Positions 1 to 9,214 of a stretch of 64,000 nt of DNA are shown here, piece after piece. Numbering within the stretch: the first letter of the stretch is position 1; each line of letters starts with the position of its first letter. The DNA lies in the NCBI GenBank assembly GCA_900549665.1, contig URPH01000003.1, positions 53,606-117,605 on the forward strand, in the 5' to 3' direction. Below the pieces are notes generated by a model that saw only the letters and a program-made list of their open reading frames with translations, was not told the origin of the DNA and searched no databases. The position numbers and the translations under genes are program-made. The stretch comes from an uncultured Lachnospiraceae bacterium. GTDB taxonomy: Bacteria; Bacillota; Clostridia; Lachnospirales; Lachnospiraceae.

Positions 1-893
1 TCTTTTTCTCCCATCAGGAAGAAGCCGAGATTGCTCATGATCGTGGCAACAATCGTATCACCCTTGAGCTTTCCCTGCTCTTTCATATGGTTTCCAACGA
101 TCGCCATGATCTGGTCCCCATCCACTTTTTTACCATGCTCATCCACAGCAAGCAGTCTGTCAGCATCGCCGTCAAAGGCAAGACCGATATCCGCTTTGTT
201 GACCACTACTGCCTCCTGCAAAGCTTCCATATGTGTTGAACCGCAATGGGCATTGATATTGGTGCCATCCGGCTCATTGTGAATGGCAATAACATCCGCG
301 CCAAGTCTTGTGATGGCATCTACAGATGTCATATAGGATGCACCTTCCGCACAGTCGAGCACGATCTTAAGTCCTGTCAGATCTACCTTTGCCGCTGCTA
401 TGGCATGATCCACATAATCCTTCCACGCATCTGTGGCATAGGTAATATTGCCAACTCCTGCTCCGGTCGGAAATTCCACACCTTCCATATTGTTGTGAAT
501 CAATTTCTCTATTTCATCTTCCATGGCATCCGGCAGCTTAAAGCCTTCTGAGTCAAAAAACTTAATTCCGTTAAATTCAACCGGATTGTGAGATGCTGAA
601 ATGACAACTCCCGCATCCATATGATATGCTCTTGTCAGATATGCTACCGCAGGTGTCGGTACAACTCCCACGTAGCAGACATCTGCACCAACAGAGCATG
701 CTCCTGCCATCAGTGCATTGGCAAGCATTCCTCCGGAGATACGGGTATCACAGCCAACCATGATCTTAGCCTTGTGCCGGCTGCCTGCGGTCAGCACCGC
801 CGCACCCGCCTGTCCAAGCCGCATGGCAAGCTCAACAGTCAATTCATCATTGGCAACTCCTCTGACGCCATCTGTTCCAAATAATCTGGCCAT
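1..893 (-). CDS. glmM: Phosphoglucosamine mutase GlmM, partial (C-terminus outside window)
   Basis: Interconverts glucosamine-6-phosphate and glucosamine-1-phosphate, the step feeding UDP-GlcNAc and peptidoglycan synthesis. The start ATG is at 893 and opens with MARLFGTDGVRG, the standard GlmM N-terminus. The phosphoserine loop VISASHNP puts the catalytic serine near residue 101, and the metal-binding DGDADR motif is present near residue 240. The reading frame runs off the left edge, so about one third of the usual ~450 residues is missing here. It follows cdaR and cdaA on the same strand, the conserved cdaA-cdaR-glmM order of Firmicutes, where GlmM binds and modulates the diadenylate cyclase. 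Identity is seen directly; the regulatory link is family knowledge. Confidence 0.97.
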   Translation of the reverse strand, partial: MARLFGTDGVRGVANDELTVELAMRLGQAGAAVLTAGSRHKAKIMVGCDTRISGGMLANALMAGACSVGADVCYVGVVPTPAVAYLTRAYHMDAGVVISASHNPVEFNGIKFFDSEGFKLPDAMEDEIEKLIHNNMEGVEFPTGAGVGNITYATDAWKDYVDHAIAAAKVDLTGLKIVLDCAEGASYMTSVDAITRLGADVIAIHNEPDGTNINAHCGSTHMEALQEAVVVNKADIGLAFDGDADRLLAVDEHGKKVDGDQIMAIVGNHMKEQGKLKGDTIVATIMSNLGFFLMGEK

Positions 894-935
894 TTTCTGT
901 TTCCATCCTTTATCTTAGGCTGCAGCACGTTGCTG

Positions 936-2213
936 CTAGTCTATATTTTTTACGCGGCATTCCACTGTATATGCTTCACGGACAGTCTGAATACCGTCAG
1001 GCAGTGTCAGCTGTACAGGGAAATTGTACACGCCGGGCTTGAGTTCTGTCAGATTGTTGTCCTCCATATAGGCAGCAACATCAATCTTGCCCTTGATCAC
1101 ATTCTTTTTTAAATTTTGTATATCTGCTTCCAGTCCTTTGATACCAATATCCATACCGTCTCCCACGACCACAACGGTCTGCTTATTTTCATCGTATCCG
1201 GAAATCGTAATATCGGTTCTGGCAACTTCAACCTCTTTCGACTGTATTTTTTCAATCGGAACCGTCACGGTGATCTTGCCGTCAAAATCCTCATCGATCA
1301 GCTTAAGAGTATCCGGCAGGTACTTTGTTACATCAATCGTCAGGGAAAACGTTTCTCTTTTTCCCTCTATATCAATTGCAGATGCCGGAATTGCAATGGC
1401 TGCCGTATTGGTTATGATACTTGATTTGCCGGCAACCAGGACTTCATCTATATCCGATGTGATATCTCCGGCAACAGCATAATCAAGATCCGGTTCTCCT
1501 GTTGTATTGAAACGGAAGCCCAGCTTTTTGGTGGCAAGCACATCAACCTTCATGTTTACCGAAGAAATATTGCCTGACAGTCTTGCAGAATCCAGCTGTC
1601 TACCATTTGCGTCATAGTAACGGATCGTGGATGTCGTACTGATGCTCGTAGACATACCGGCAACAGAAGCCTCTACAACCGCCTTGTCAATCTGGGAAAC
1701 AATGGATTCCGGTCCCTGTACGGTAACAACATTTTGATCCAGCACCGTATCACCGATCACATATCCCTCACTCGGTTCTCCATTGACCTGGGAGGTGATC
1801 GCAAACTGCTTTCTCATCAGGTTTTCGATCGCAACCTCCAGAATATCGTTTTTGGCTTTGATACTCTCTATCTTATCATTGTATTTGTTTGTCTCAAGCT
1901 TTATGCGTACCGTGCCCTTTTCCATGTCCAGATTGTCAAGATCCGCCGTTGCTTTGATATTGTCGCGTCCAAGCAGATCACTGATGGAACGCTTGGCAGA
2001 TATCGTAACGGAAATGCTGTCTGTATCATTCAGAACATCATATGTCTTATTCTGCTTGGTAATGGTATCGGCATTGATGATCTCAACCGGGATTCCCGAA
2101 TAAGTGCTTTCAATGATCGGATCACTGACATTGACCACGATAATCCAGATCAAAACCGCAATTACAACGGCAAGGATACGCATGCCGAGATTATTTGTCA
2201 GCTTCTTTTTCAT
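936..2213 (-). CDS. cdaR: YbbR-domain protein, CdaA regulator CdaR
   Basis: Membrane-anchored extracellular protein of the YbbR family, known as regulator of the CdaA diadenylate cyclase. A single N-terminal membrane helix (about residues 12-31) is followed by a long beta-rich region with several repeats of the YbbR type, recognisable by recurring phrases such as SEGYVIGD and VTVQGPES. At 425 residues it has the usual length for three to four YbbR repeats. Its start overlaps the end of cdaA by 23 bp, which implies translational coupling, and glmM follows 42 bp downstream. The name rests on the repeat family and on context. Confidence 0.92.
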   Translation of the reverse strand: MKKKLTNNLGMRILAVVIAVLIWIIVVNVSDPIIESTYSGIPVEIINADTITKQNKTYDVLNDTDSISVTISAKRSISDLLGRDNIKATADLDNLDMEKGTVRIKLETNKYNDKIESIKAKNDILEVAIENLMRKQFAITSQVNGEPSEGYVIGDTVLDQNVVTVQGPESIVSQIDKAVVEASVAGMSTSISTTSTIRYYDANGRQLDSARLSGNISSVNMKVDVLATKKLGFRFNTTGEPDLDYAVAGDITSDIDEVLVAGKSSIITNTAAIAIPASAIDIEGKRETFSLTIDVTKYLPDTLKLIDEDFDGKITVTVPIEKIQSKEVEVARTDITISGYDENKQTVVVVGDGMDIGIKGLEADIQNLKKNVIKGKIDVAAYMEDNNLTELKPGVYNFPVQLTLPDGIQTVREAYTVECRVKNID

Positions 2214-3081
2214 CGCGTTTCAACCTGCCTTTCCAGCCCTTCCGCTGTTTTTCTTCCTCTGTCGTCTTGTTCTGGACAGCAATCAGCATAGAACGGAGCT
2301 TATCTGCATCGACATTGCGCACCAGTCCGCCTTCGTAGGCCACCGACACCTTGCCGGTCTCCTCCGATACGATGATCGTAATGGAATCCGTGATCTCGGA
2401 AATACCCACACCCGCACGATGTCTTGTTCCCAGCTCCTTGGATAATCTGGTACTGTCCGAAAGCGGGAGATAACATGTAGCGGCTACAACACGGTTGCCG
2501 CGAACCAGCACCGCACCATCATGCAATGGTGTATTGTGTTCAAAAATATTGATCAGAAGCTGATTGGAAACCACGGCATCAATCTCAATTCCGGTCCGCT
2601 CATACTCTGTCAGGATATGGTTTTGCTCAATAACGATCAGTGCCCCTGTTTTTACCTTTGCCATTTCAAAGCTCGCCTTGACAAGCTCATTGAGCGTACG
2701 GTCGGAAAAACGCCCACTCTCCGATTTGCTCAGATCAAACGGCATCAACCCGGCCAGAAAGCTTTTCTGTCCCAGCTGTTCCAGGGCTCTGCGAAGCTCC
2801 GGCTGCAATACAATGACTACAGCTATCACCGCCACCGAGAATATCTTGTTGGCGATCCACAATATAGTACTCAGATCCAGAATGGCTGCAAATAGTAAAA
2901 ATATGATAATAACTATAATGCCCTTTAATAAATTCCATGCTTTTGTATCCCGTATCCAGACCAAAATCTGATACACCAAAAAGGAGATAATGATAATCTC
3001 CACAACATCGGTCCATACAATTCTGGTGGGGAAGTGTATGATCGTCAGATATTTATTTGCAAAAGCCGAAATTTTTTCCAT
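2191..3081 (-). CDS. cdaA: Diadenylate cyclase CdaA
   Basis: Makes cyclic di-AMP from two ATP. Three N-terminal membrane helices (about residues 27-95) precede the DAC domain. The catalytic DGA triplet (188-190) and RHR triplet (220-222) are both intact. Length (296 aa) is typical of CdaA/DacA. A plausible ribosome site (AAAGGAAA) lies about ten bases before the ATG at 3081. C-di-AMP controls potassium and osmolyte transport and wall homeostasis. The neighbours cdaR and glmM are its known partners. Upstream on the same strand are two unknown membrane proteins that could belong to the same transcript. Confidence 0.96.
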   Translation of the reverse strand: MEKISAFANKYLTIIHFPTRIVWTDVVEIIIISFLVYQILVWIRDTKAWNLLKGIIVIIIFLLFAAILDLSTILWIANKIFSVAVIAVVIVLQPELRRALEQLGQKSFLAGLMPFDLSKSESGRFSDRTLNELVKASFEMAKVKTGALIVIEQNHILTEYERTGIEIDAVVSNQLLINIFEHNTPLHDGAVLVRGNRVVAATCYLPLSDSTRLSKELGTRHRAGVGISEITDSITIIVSEETGKVSVAYEGGLVRNVDADKLRSMLIAVQNKTTEEEKQRKGWKGRLKRDEKEADK

Positions 3082-3097
3082 AAAGAATCATTTCCTT

Positions 3098-4021
3098 TTA
3101 GTGTATTTTTCTCACCTTTACCTTGGCCTGTGGCACGGAATTTTTGGGTACCGCTTTTACATAGTAATAATATTCATCATCTTCAAACTGGACATATTCT
3201 GTACGGGAATAATCAACATTGAAGGCAAAAAACTGCAGTACCACCGCAAGCAGCAGAGATACGATCATCCCCAGGATCAATGCAAGCAGAGAAATATGTG
3301 TATCAAATGACAGATCACCGATCAGCAAAATCGTCGTTCCGACCACTCCGCCGACGCAGATAGCGATCGTCCATGCATGTTCGATGGAAAGTCTGCGAAT
3401 CACATAAACAATGACCACGATCACCGAAAATGCAATAAGTACAACCAGCATTTCCTGATTGCCGATCAGCCCGTCGATCACAAACCGGAATTTGCCGACA
3501 GCTTCTTCCGTGTCCAGATCAATGATCGTCTGCGCGTTTTCTTTGAAAAACAGCACCATATAATAAGCTACGGTACCGCATGCTACCGATACAACCGATA
3601 AAGGGGTACATAAAAGACCCACTGCGATCGGAATAATGTAAGGAATCTTGAGCATAAACATCAACGGAAGCAATGCAACCACAATCGTATCCCTTGCCGA
3701 AAATCTGAAATACAGAATAAACATCAGAAGGAATACCGCAAGTGCAACGATGCCGCATTCCATGGAGATTGCATATGCGTTAAGACAGGTAAATACAGCG
3801 CCAAACAATACAATAAAATTCATGGGCATAAAAGAACACATGAGTGCCACGATCAGCGGAATAATGATATTGCCCGAAATCCGGTCCATATAACCGATAT
3901 TGCCATTGATGGCTAACAGACTGACCAGCGCCAGTATAAATTTGAAAAGAGGTGTCAGATATACTTCGCCCTTACTGTAAATGTCACGAAGTTTTTCTCT
4001 CAGTTCCAACAAAGAGGACAT
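3098..4021 (-). CDS. Unknown polytopic membrane protein
   Basis: No family recognised with confidence. The 307-residue protein has an N-terminal cytosolic helix of about 25 residues, then roughly eight to nine hydrophobic segments between residues 25 and 275, and ends in a charged, tyrosine-rich tail (acidic stretch followed by YYYYVKAVP, then a basic end) predicted to be cytosolic. It starts at an ATG at 4021 and ends 16 bp before the cdaA start, so co-transcription with cdaA is likely. There is no transporter signature I can name. The position suggests an envelope function, but that is only context. Confidence 0.8.
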   Translation of the reverse strand: MSSLLELREKLRDIYSKGEVYLTPLFKFILALVSLLAINGNIGYMDRISGNIIIPLIVALMCSFMPMNFIVLFGAVFTCLNAYAISMECGIVALAVFLLMFILYFRFSARDTIVVALLPLMFMLKIPYIIPIAVGLLCTPLSVVSVACGTVAYYMVLFFKENAQTIIDLDTEEAVGKFRFVIDGLIGNQEMLVVLIAFSVIVVIVYVIRRLSIEHAWTIAICVGGVVGTTILLIGDLSFDTHISLLALILGMIVSLLLAVVLQFFAFNVDYSRTEYVQFEDDEYYYYVKAVPKNSVPQAKVKVRKIH

Positions 4022-4088
4022 ATTGTTACCCTTTCTTTTATTTTGACTTTCTTTCTATAATTTAAGACACGATATGTCTAAGATCCTG

Positions 4089-4490
4089 TCAGCCTTTTTT
4101 CTTTTCAAGATCATACATTGCCGACAACTGTTTTAGCCGGTTGTAATACTTTTTAAGGCTTGTTTTGGCTTTATAATAACGGATAGAATATACAATATAG
4201 CAGATAATACTGTAGCCCGTCACAAAAATGACATAGTAAAGCAGCACACTTCTGCCAAAAGACATCAGATCCATTTTGTAAATATCCTGCATAAAGTTTT
4301 CAAGATCATAATAAATAAACAGACCAAACAGGATCACATAAGCAATTGTTGCGCAGATCACCGACTTAATGATCTGAAATCCCATATAATCACTTCTGAA
4401 ATAACTGGCGATCGCCATATTTTTTTGTCCTTCTCCGGCTTCATATGCCGCCATTTTGGTCATAAGACGCAAACGATCCTGATTAATCAT
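4089..4490 (-). CDS. Unknown small membrane protein
   Basis: A 133-residue protein of unknown function. It has a polar N-terminus of about 40 residues, two hydrophobic segments (about 41-62 and 80-102), and a basic, tyrosine-rich C-terminal tail ending in KKKG that looks like a short cytosolic helix. It sits between the YvyF-like gene (37 bp upstream) and the larger membrane protein (67 bp downstream), all on the same strand. No enzymatic motif is visible. Possible roles at the envelope or flagellar base are guesses from the neighbourhood only. Confidence 0.75.
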   Translation of the reverse strand: MINQDRLRLMTKMAAYEAGEGQKNMAIASYFRSDYMGFQIIKSVICATIAYVILFGLFIYYDLENFMQDIYKMDLMSFGRSVLLYYVIFVTGYSIICYIVYSIRYYKAKTSLKKYYNRLKQLSAMYDLEKKKG

Positions 4491-4527
4491 AATCCATTCT
4501 CCGTCAAGTACCCGGTAAATCCGGTAA

Positions 4528-4941
4528 TCAGTCTGTCAAAAACCGCATACGGCTTCTGGCATCCATTGTTTTGTGAGGCTCATTTTTTAATTCCGTCACA
4601 TTTTTGGTCATCATGCTGTTGAGATTTTTAGCCAGCTTGTCCCGGCACTGCGGACAGTATTTGCCGCTGCCGATCATCTTTCCGCAGCTTTCACATGCCA
4701 CCTTGATCGGTGAATCATCGGCAAACTGAAGCCGCTCCTGGCGGATCCATGTCTGAATCTGTGCCGAATCCACATCACATGCCTCACATACTTCCATCAT
4801 ATCGCAATGGCCATTCTGCTGGATGTATTTTTTAACTTCCTGAAATTTTTTCTCGATCTCTTCCTTGCACATCGGACAGATCTTGTTTCCTGCTATATAA
4901 TTAAACAGCTTTCCGCATCTTCTGCAATTAACAACATTCAT
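4528..4941 (-). CDS. YvyF/TIGR03826-type flagellar operon protein
   Basis: Small cytosolic protein of the YvyF family, found in flagellar/competence loci of Firmicutes (yvyF follows comF in Bacillus subtilis). The N-terminus has two CxxC knuckles (NCRRCGK and CPMCKEE) and the middle has a MerR-like helical segment with QTWIRQERL. A second pair of CxxC knuckles (CESCGK and CPQCRDK) begins near residue 84. The 137-residue length fits. It lies 17 bp downstream of comF, the same pairing as in Bacillus. Exact function is not established; zinc binding is inferred from the cysteine pairs. Confidence 0.85.
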   Translation of the reverse strand: MNVVNCRRCGKLFNYIAGNKICPMCKEEIEKKFQEVKKYIQQNGHCDMMEVCEACDVDSAQIQTWIRQERLQFADDSPIKVACESCGKMIGSGKYCPQCRDKLAKNLNSMMTKNVTELKNEPHKTMDARSRMRFLTD

Positions 4942-4958
4942 CTGTATGCCTCCTGTCT

Positions 4959-5678
4959 CTAGTCACCGCCAATTGCAATCGTTATAAAATAAATTTTTGA
5001 CACACCGGCGCATTTTAATACCTCTGCAACTGCGTCTATTGTACTGCCTGTTGTGTAGATATCATCAATGACTATAGATACTTTAGATTTTACATCATTT
5101 CTACCCAATTTAAAAGCCTTTTTCAAATTATTTTGGCGTTGGGCGCGCGTCATACTCTTTAAGGGCGCGGTATCCACATCCCGTTTTACAAAGTCCTTAT
5201 AAAACGGGATTCCGGTCTCTTTTGAAAAAGCCCTTGCCAGAATTTCAGCCTGATTAAAGCCTCTTTTTTGAACACGGTTAGGGTGCAGCGGAACCGCAGT
5301 CACGCTGTCTGCCCCTGCCCGCAGCAGTGCCTCGCCAAAGGTCTTTGCCATAAGGCAGCCGTACTTTTGTGCATATTCCATTCTATGACTGTATTTGAGA
5401 CGATATACTGATTGTCTCATCACATCATCATAAGTACAAAGCGACAGCCCTCTGTCATAATAATGCCGGTCCCCATGCTTCAAGCAGTCCGTACAATACT
5501 GCAGTACAGGGTTCTGCAGCTTCCGTCCGCATTTATAACAGCGGCCTCCGCTGATAACCGGAAGTTTTTTAATGCAGTCTTTGCAAAAGCCCGCACAGCC
5601 GTCATAAACAGATACCGGCCTGTCACAGACCGGACATCTGGACGGAAATAATAAATCCAGAAAAAAATCCTTTAACAA
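4959..5678 (-). CDS. comF: ComF family phosphoribosyltransferase-like protein
   Basis: ComF-type protein associated with DNA uptake during competence. The N-terminal part carries several cysteine pairs (CPVC, CKDC, CYKC, CTDC) typical of the ComF zinc finger. The C-terminal half is a phosphoribosyltransferase fold with the PRPP-type loop VIDDIYTTGST near residues 203-213. It overlaps the end of recD2 by 7 bp, so the two are translationally linked. Being 239 aa it is full length. Whether this organism is naturally competent cannot be told from the window. Confidence 0.93.
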   Translation of the reverse strand: MLKDFFLDLLFPSRCPVCDRPVSVYDGCAGFCKDCIKKLPVISGGRCYKCGRKLQNPVLQYCTDCLKHGDRHYYDRGLSLCTYDDVMRQSVYRLKYSHRMEYAQKYGCLMAKTFGEALLRAGADSVTAVPLHPNRVQKRGFNQAEILARAFSKETGIPFYKDFVKRDVDTAPLKSMTRAQRQNNLKKAFKLGRNDVKSKVSIVIDDIYTTGSTIDAVAEVLKCAGVSKIYFITIAIGGD

Positions 5679-7954
5679 TTATGCTCCTGTCCGCATAATC
5701 TCTCCCGCTCTTTTATGCGGTAATACAGCCCCGTATACCGCCTTTGCTTATTTTCATTTAAAATCATCTGGCTCATGATCTGGCTGTTTCCGATCAGGGT
5801 CACACAGCTCTTCGCCCTTGTCACACCGGTATAGAGAAGATTGCGGTATATCAACAGTCCCGGGACCCCGAATAACGGTATCACAACCGCAGGATATTCA
5901 CTTCCCTGCGATTTGTGGATCGTGATAGCATAGGCTAACTCCAGTTCATCCAGATTTTCATAGGGATACCGGACGATCCTGCCATCATCAAATTCAATGA
6001 TCATAAATGATGCATAATCATTGATTTCCCGGACGATCCCAACATCTCCGTTGAAAATTCCCTCTCCTTTTTTGATGACCAGGTTGTAGTTTCCCCGTAT
6101 CTCCCATTCGAGCTTGTAATTGTTTTTGGTCTGCATGACCTTGTCCCCCTCGCGGAATAAAAGATCACCATAGGCATGCTCTCTTTTTTCCATGGATGCC
6201 GGGTTGAGATATTTCTGTAAAACCACATTTAATTCTTCCACTCCGAGCGCCCCCTTCCGCATCGGAGTCAATACCTGGACATCCATCGGATCGATGCCGA
6301 CGTACCGCGGCAGCATATCCGACACAAGCTTGATGATATTGTTGTAGATCTCTACCGGCTGGCTGCGTTCCAGAAAATAAAAGTCCTTGCTTTCCTTGTT
6401 GTGGACAACAGGCTCTTTTCCATCATGGATACGGTGTGCATTCATGACGATCTCGCTTTCTGCCGCCTGCCGGAAAATATTTTGCAGCGCCACGGTCGCA
6501 TAACAGCCACTGTCGATCACATCCTTTAGCACACAGCCCGGTCCGACACTCGGAAGCTGGTCCACATCCCCGACCATGATCAGATGCACACCCTTTGGAA
6601 TTGCCGCCAACAATGCTTTGAACAGAAAAATATCCACCATTGACATTTCATCCACAATGATCACATCCGCCTCCAGCGGATATTCCTCATTCCGCCCGAA
6701 GCTGCCGCTGCTGTCATCGCCGCCTCCATTGACCTCTAAAAGCCGATGGATCGTCCTCGCTTCCATTCCACACGCTTCTGTCATACGTTTGGCAGCTCTT
6801 CCCGTAGGTGCGGCAAGCGCGATTTCCATTTGTTCCTCCTCAAAATACCGGAGCATGATATGGATCGTGGTCGTTTTTCCTGTTCCGGGACCTCCGGTCA
6901 AAATCATGACGCCATTTTGGATTGCCTCAAACACAGCCCGGCGCTGCATCTCATCCAACACAATCCCGCTCTCATCCTCAATTTTGGCAATCTTGTCAAG
7001 GATCCGGCTTTCTTCGGCGCTCATACAGTCATCACCTGTCTCAAAAAATCGGACATTGAGTTCTTCTAATTTGTATGCACATTCACTCTCCGCACGGAAA
7101 GCAGACGGAGCATAGATAAAGACCGGTCCCTTTTCTTCCTCCTGACGCATCATAATCCGGTGCTCCACAACCAGATTGGATATCTCCACCCGGATATCAT
7201 CCGCATCCACCGACAACAGTCTGACCGATTCTTCGACCAGCTTTTCCTGCGGCAGACAGGTATGTCCTCCCATCATCGCCTGTGTCAGAGCATATACCAC
7301 ACCGCAACGGATGCGGTATTCAGAATTGATAAGAATACCTGCGCCAAGTGCGATCTCATCTGCTGTTTTAAAGCCGACACCGTCAATCTCCTCCGCGATA
7401 CGGTAAGGATTGGTCTTAAGCACATCGTAAATGGCATCACCATAGTATTCATAGACCTTGACCGCCAGCTTATCCGTCATGCCATAATCCTGTAAAAAAA
7501 GCATGGCCCTTCGCATATCCTTTTTTTCACAGACCTGAATAGCGATCTGCTGGGCAATCCTTTCACTGATTCCTTTTATTTCCGCCAGCCGCAGAGGTTC
7601 CTCTTCCATAATGCGGAAGGTATCCTCTCCAAAACGCTTCACGATCCGTTCAGCCAGCTTTTCTCCTACTCCCTTGATAGCTCCGGAGCCCAGATATTTC
7701 CGGATGCTGTACGAATCATCCGGCAATATGAGCTCAAACATACGCGCATGGATCTGTGTCCCAAAGCTCGGATGCTCTTCTTCGAAACCCTCAATATAAA
7801 GGCAGTCCCCCTGTCCGACACCGGGAAAGATCCCGACTACCTTTTCATCTGTTTTATCACAGGAAAGTGCCAGTACTTTGTAATTATTTTCCCTGTTTTC
7901 ATAAATGATATGATCGACATATCCCTTTAATACAATTTTTTCCTCTTCCATCAC
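5672..7954 (-). CDS. recD2: RecD2-type ATP-dependent DNA helicase
   Basis: Superfamily 1B 5'-3' helicase of the RecD2 (YrrC) type, which works without RecBC in replication-fork maintenance and repair. It has the long RecD2 N-terminal OB/helix-hairpin-helix region (for example GAIKGVGEKLAERIV near residue 91). Walker A GGPGTGKT is at about 354-361 and the Walker B stretch is VIIVDEMSM. The C-terminal motif reads AYAITIHKSQGSE. The 760-residue length is standard. In Bacillus yrrC sits in the yrr/yrz region; here it is joined to comF instead, overlapping it by 7 bp. It begins just after the terminator that ends the flagellar gene cluster. Confidence 0.95.
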   Translation of the reverse strand: MMEEEKIVLKGYVDHIIYENRENNYKVLALSCDKTDEKVVGIFPGVGQGDCLYIEGFEEEHPSFGTQIHARMFELILPDDSYSIRKYLGSGAIKGVGEKLAERIVKRFGEDTFRIMEEEPLRLAEIKGISERIAQQIAIQVCEKKDMRRAMLFLQDYGMTDKLAVKVYEYYGDAIYDVLKTNPYRIAEEIDGVGFKTADEIALGAGILINSEYRIRCGVVYALTQAMMGGHTCLPQEKLVEESVRLLSVDADDIRVEISNLVVEHRIMMRQEEEKGPVFIYAPSAFRAESECAYKLEELNVRFFETGDDCMSAEESRILDKIAKIEDESGIVLDEMQRRAVFEAIQNGVMILTGGPGTGKTTTIHIMLRYFEEEQMEIALAAPTGRAAKRMTEACGMEARTIHRLLEVNGGGDDSSGSFGRNEEYPLEADVIIVDEMSMVDIFLFKALLAAIPKGVHLIMVGDVDQLPSVGPGCVLKDVIDSGCYATVALQNIFRQAAESEIVMNAHRIHDGKEPVVHNKESKDFYFLERSQPVEIYNNIIKLVSDMLPRYVGIDPMDVQVLTPMRKGALGVEELNVVLQKYLNPASMEKREHAYGDLLFREGDKVMQTKNNYKLEWEIRGNYNLVIKKGEGIFNGDVGIVREINDYASFMIIEFDDGRIVRYPYENLDELELAYAITIHKSQGSEYPAVVIPLFGVPGLLIYRNLLYTGVTRAKSCVTLIGNSQIMSQMILNENKQRRYTGLYYRIKERERLCGQEHNC

Positions 7955-7980
7955 TTTTCACCCATAGCGGATTCTACGAT

Positions 7981-8012
7981 AAAAAAGGACTGTCGCTTTC
8001 TGCAACAGCCCC
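7981..8012 (-). terminator. Terminator after the flagellar rod genes
   Basis: On the minus strand a seven-base-pair stem (GGGCUGU with ACAGUCC, one G-U pair) closes an eleven-base loop and runs into six T residues. It lies just after the FlgJ-type gene and before recD2, and so marks the end of the mreB-flagellar transcript. Confidence 0.8.
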
Positions 8013-8017
8013 CTGTT

Positions 8018-8371
8018 TTATAATCCGTAGTTGCGTTTCATCTGTTCGTACAGCATCTGTGCCAGTCCCAGACTATTTTTCTCGGTCGATTCTCCGGCAA
8101 GCGTTTCTATCGCCGAATCCTTGAAGTAATCTACCAACTGGGAAGAAGAACCACTGTCTTCCTCTCCAAAAAGATCGGTGGTCTTTTCCATTTCCTTGAA
8201 TATCTGCTCTAAAAAGTAGGATTCAAACTGCTTGCAGACATCCATAAGCTCATCATCTCCGGCATTTTCCAATCCGTTCTGTGACATTTTGGAAATGTCG
8301 TCAGCCGTTTTACTTGTCTGAAGCGTGGATTGATATTGATTGAAATAGCTGTCCAAACTACCTATGTCCAT
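8018..8371 (-). CDS. FlgJ-type rod-binding protein (no hydrolase domain)
   Basis: Short homologue of the N-terminal rod-binding half of FlgJ. The 117-residue protein contains the family core around MDVCKQFESYFLEQIFKEME (residues ~43-62) and a C-terminal helix ending in MLYEQMKRNYGL. The peptidoglycan-hydrolase domain of enterobacterial FlgJ is absent, as usual in Firmicutes. It lies 12 bp downstream of the FlgG-like gene and ends the cluster. Role: probably a cap or chaperone for rod assembly in the periplasm-equivalent space, by family knowledge. Confidence 0.88.
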   Translation of the reverse strand: MDIGSLDSYFNQYQSTLQTSKTADDISKMSQNGLENAGDDELMDVCKQFESYFLEQIFKEMEKTTDLFGEEDSGSSSQLVDYFKDSAIETLAGESTEKNSLGLAQMLYEQMKRNYGL

Positions 8372-8383
8372 TTATATTTCCTC

Positions 8384-9202
8384 TTATCGTCTTAATTGAT
8401 TGGCCTGCTGCATCATATCGTCCGATGCCTGTATGACCTTGGAATTCATTTCGTAGGCACGCTGTGCAATGATCAGATTGACCATTTCATCGGCAACCTG
8501 TACGTTGGAGCCTTCCAGATAGCCCTGTACGATCGAACTCTTTTTGATATTCAGATTGGTCGTATATTCATTGATAGCCCCTCCGCTTGCTGCGGTTGCG
8601 CTATACAGACTGGAACTTGTCTTTTCAAGGCCGGCCGGATTTTGGAACTGATACAATCCGATAAAAATACCCAGTCCCCGCGCATTGTTGCTGGCATCCG
8701 GATAGCAGAGCTCGCCCTTTCCGGAAATCGTCAGATTGGATGTCGTATATGTAGCCGGAACACTGATCGGCTGACCTGCCGAATTTAAAACCTGATAGCC
8801 TTCGGATGTCGTCAGGTTTAATCCATTATTACCGATCGCCCATGTAAAGTTACCGTTTCTCGTATACTGGATATTGCCGCTTCCGTCACGCACTGCAAAA
8901 AAGCCGTCTCCGTCTATCGCAAACGCACTTGCACTGTCTGAAGCCAAAAAACTGCCCTCTGTAAAAACAGAGGTAATCGATGAATTGCGCACACCAAGTC
9001 CTACCTGGGCACTGATCGGTTTCTGATCTCCGTTGGCCGTGGTGGTCTTTGTCTGAAGTGTCTGGTATAAAAGGCTCTTAAACTCTGCACGCTCAGCCTT
9101 GTAGCCTGTTGTATTGACATTTGCCAGATTGTTGGCAATCGTATCTACATTTGTCTGTTGTGCGATCATTCCGGTTGCGCCGGACCACAAAGATCTAACC
9201 AT
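8384..9202 (-). CDS. flgG: Flagellar basal-body rod protein, FlgG type
   Basis: Distal rod component of the flagellum. The N-terminus has the conserved helix with NNLANVNTTGYK (about residues 25-36) and the C-terminus the matching coiled-coil segment around AQRAYEMNSKVIQASDDM, both diagnostic of the FlgE/F/G family. The 272-residue length is close to FlgG. It equals the FlhP position in the Bacillus mbl-flhO-flhP operon. It is 12 bp downstream of the second rod gene. The split between FlgF and FlgG for the two paralogues is my best reading of length and order and is less certain than the family. Confidence 0.93.
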   Translation of the reverse strand: MVRSLWSGATGMIAQQTNVDTIANNLANVNTTGYKAERAEFKSLLYQTLQTKTTTANGDQKPISAQVGLGVRNSSITSVFTEGSFLASDSASAFAIDGDGFFAVRDGSGNIQYTRNGNFTWAIGNNGLNLTTSEGYQVLNSAGQPISVPATYTTSNLTISGKGELCYPDASNNARGLGIFIGLYQFQNPAGLEKTSSSLYSATAASGGAINEYTTNLNIKKSSIVQGYLEGSNVQVADEMVNLIIAQRAYEMNSKVIQASDDMMQQANQLRR

Positions 9203-9214
9203 ACCTTATTCCTC

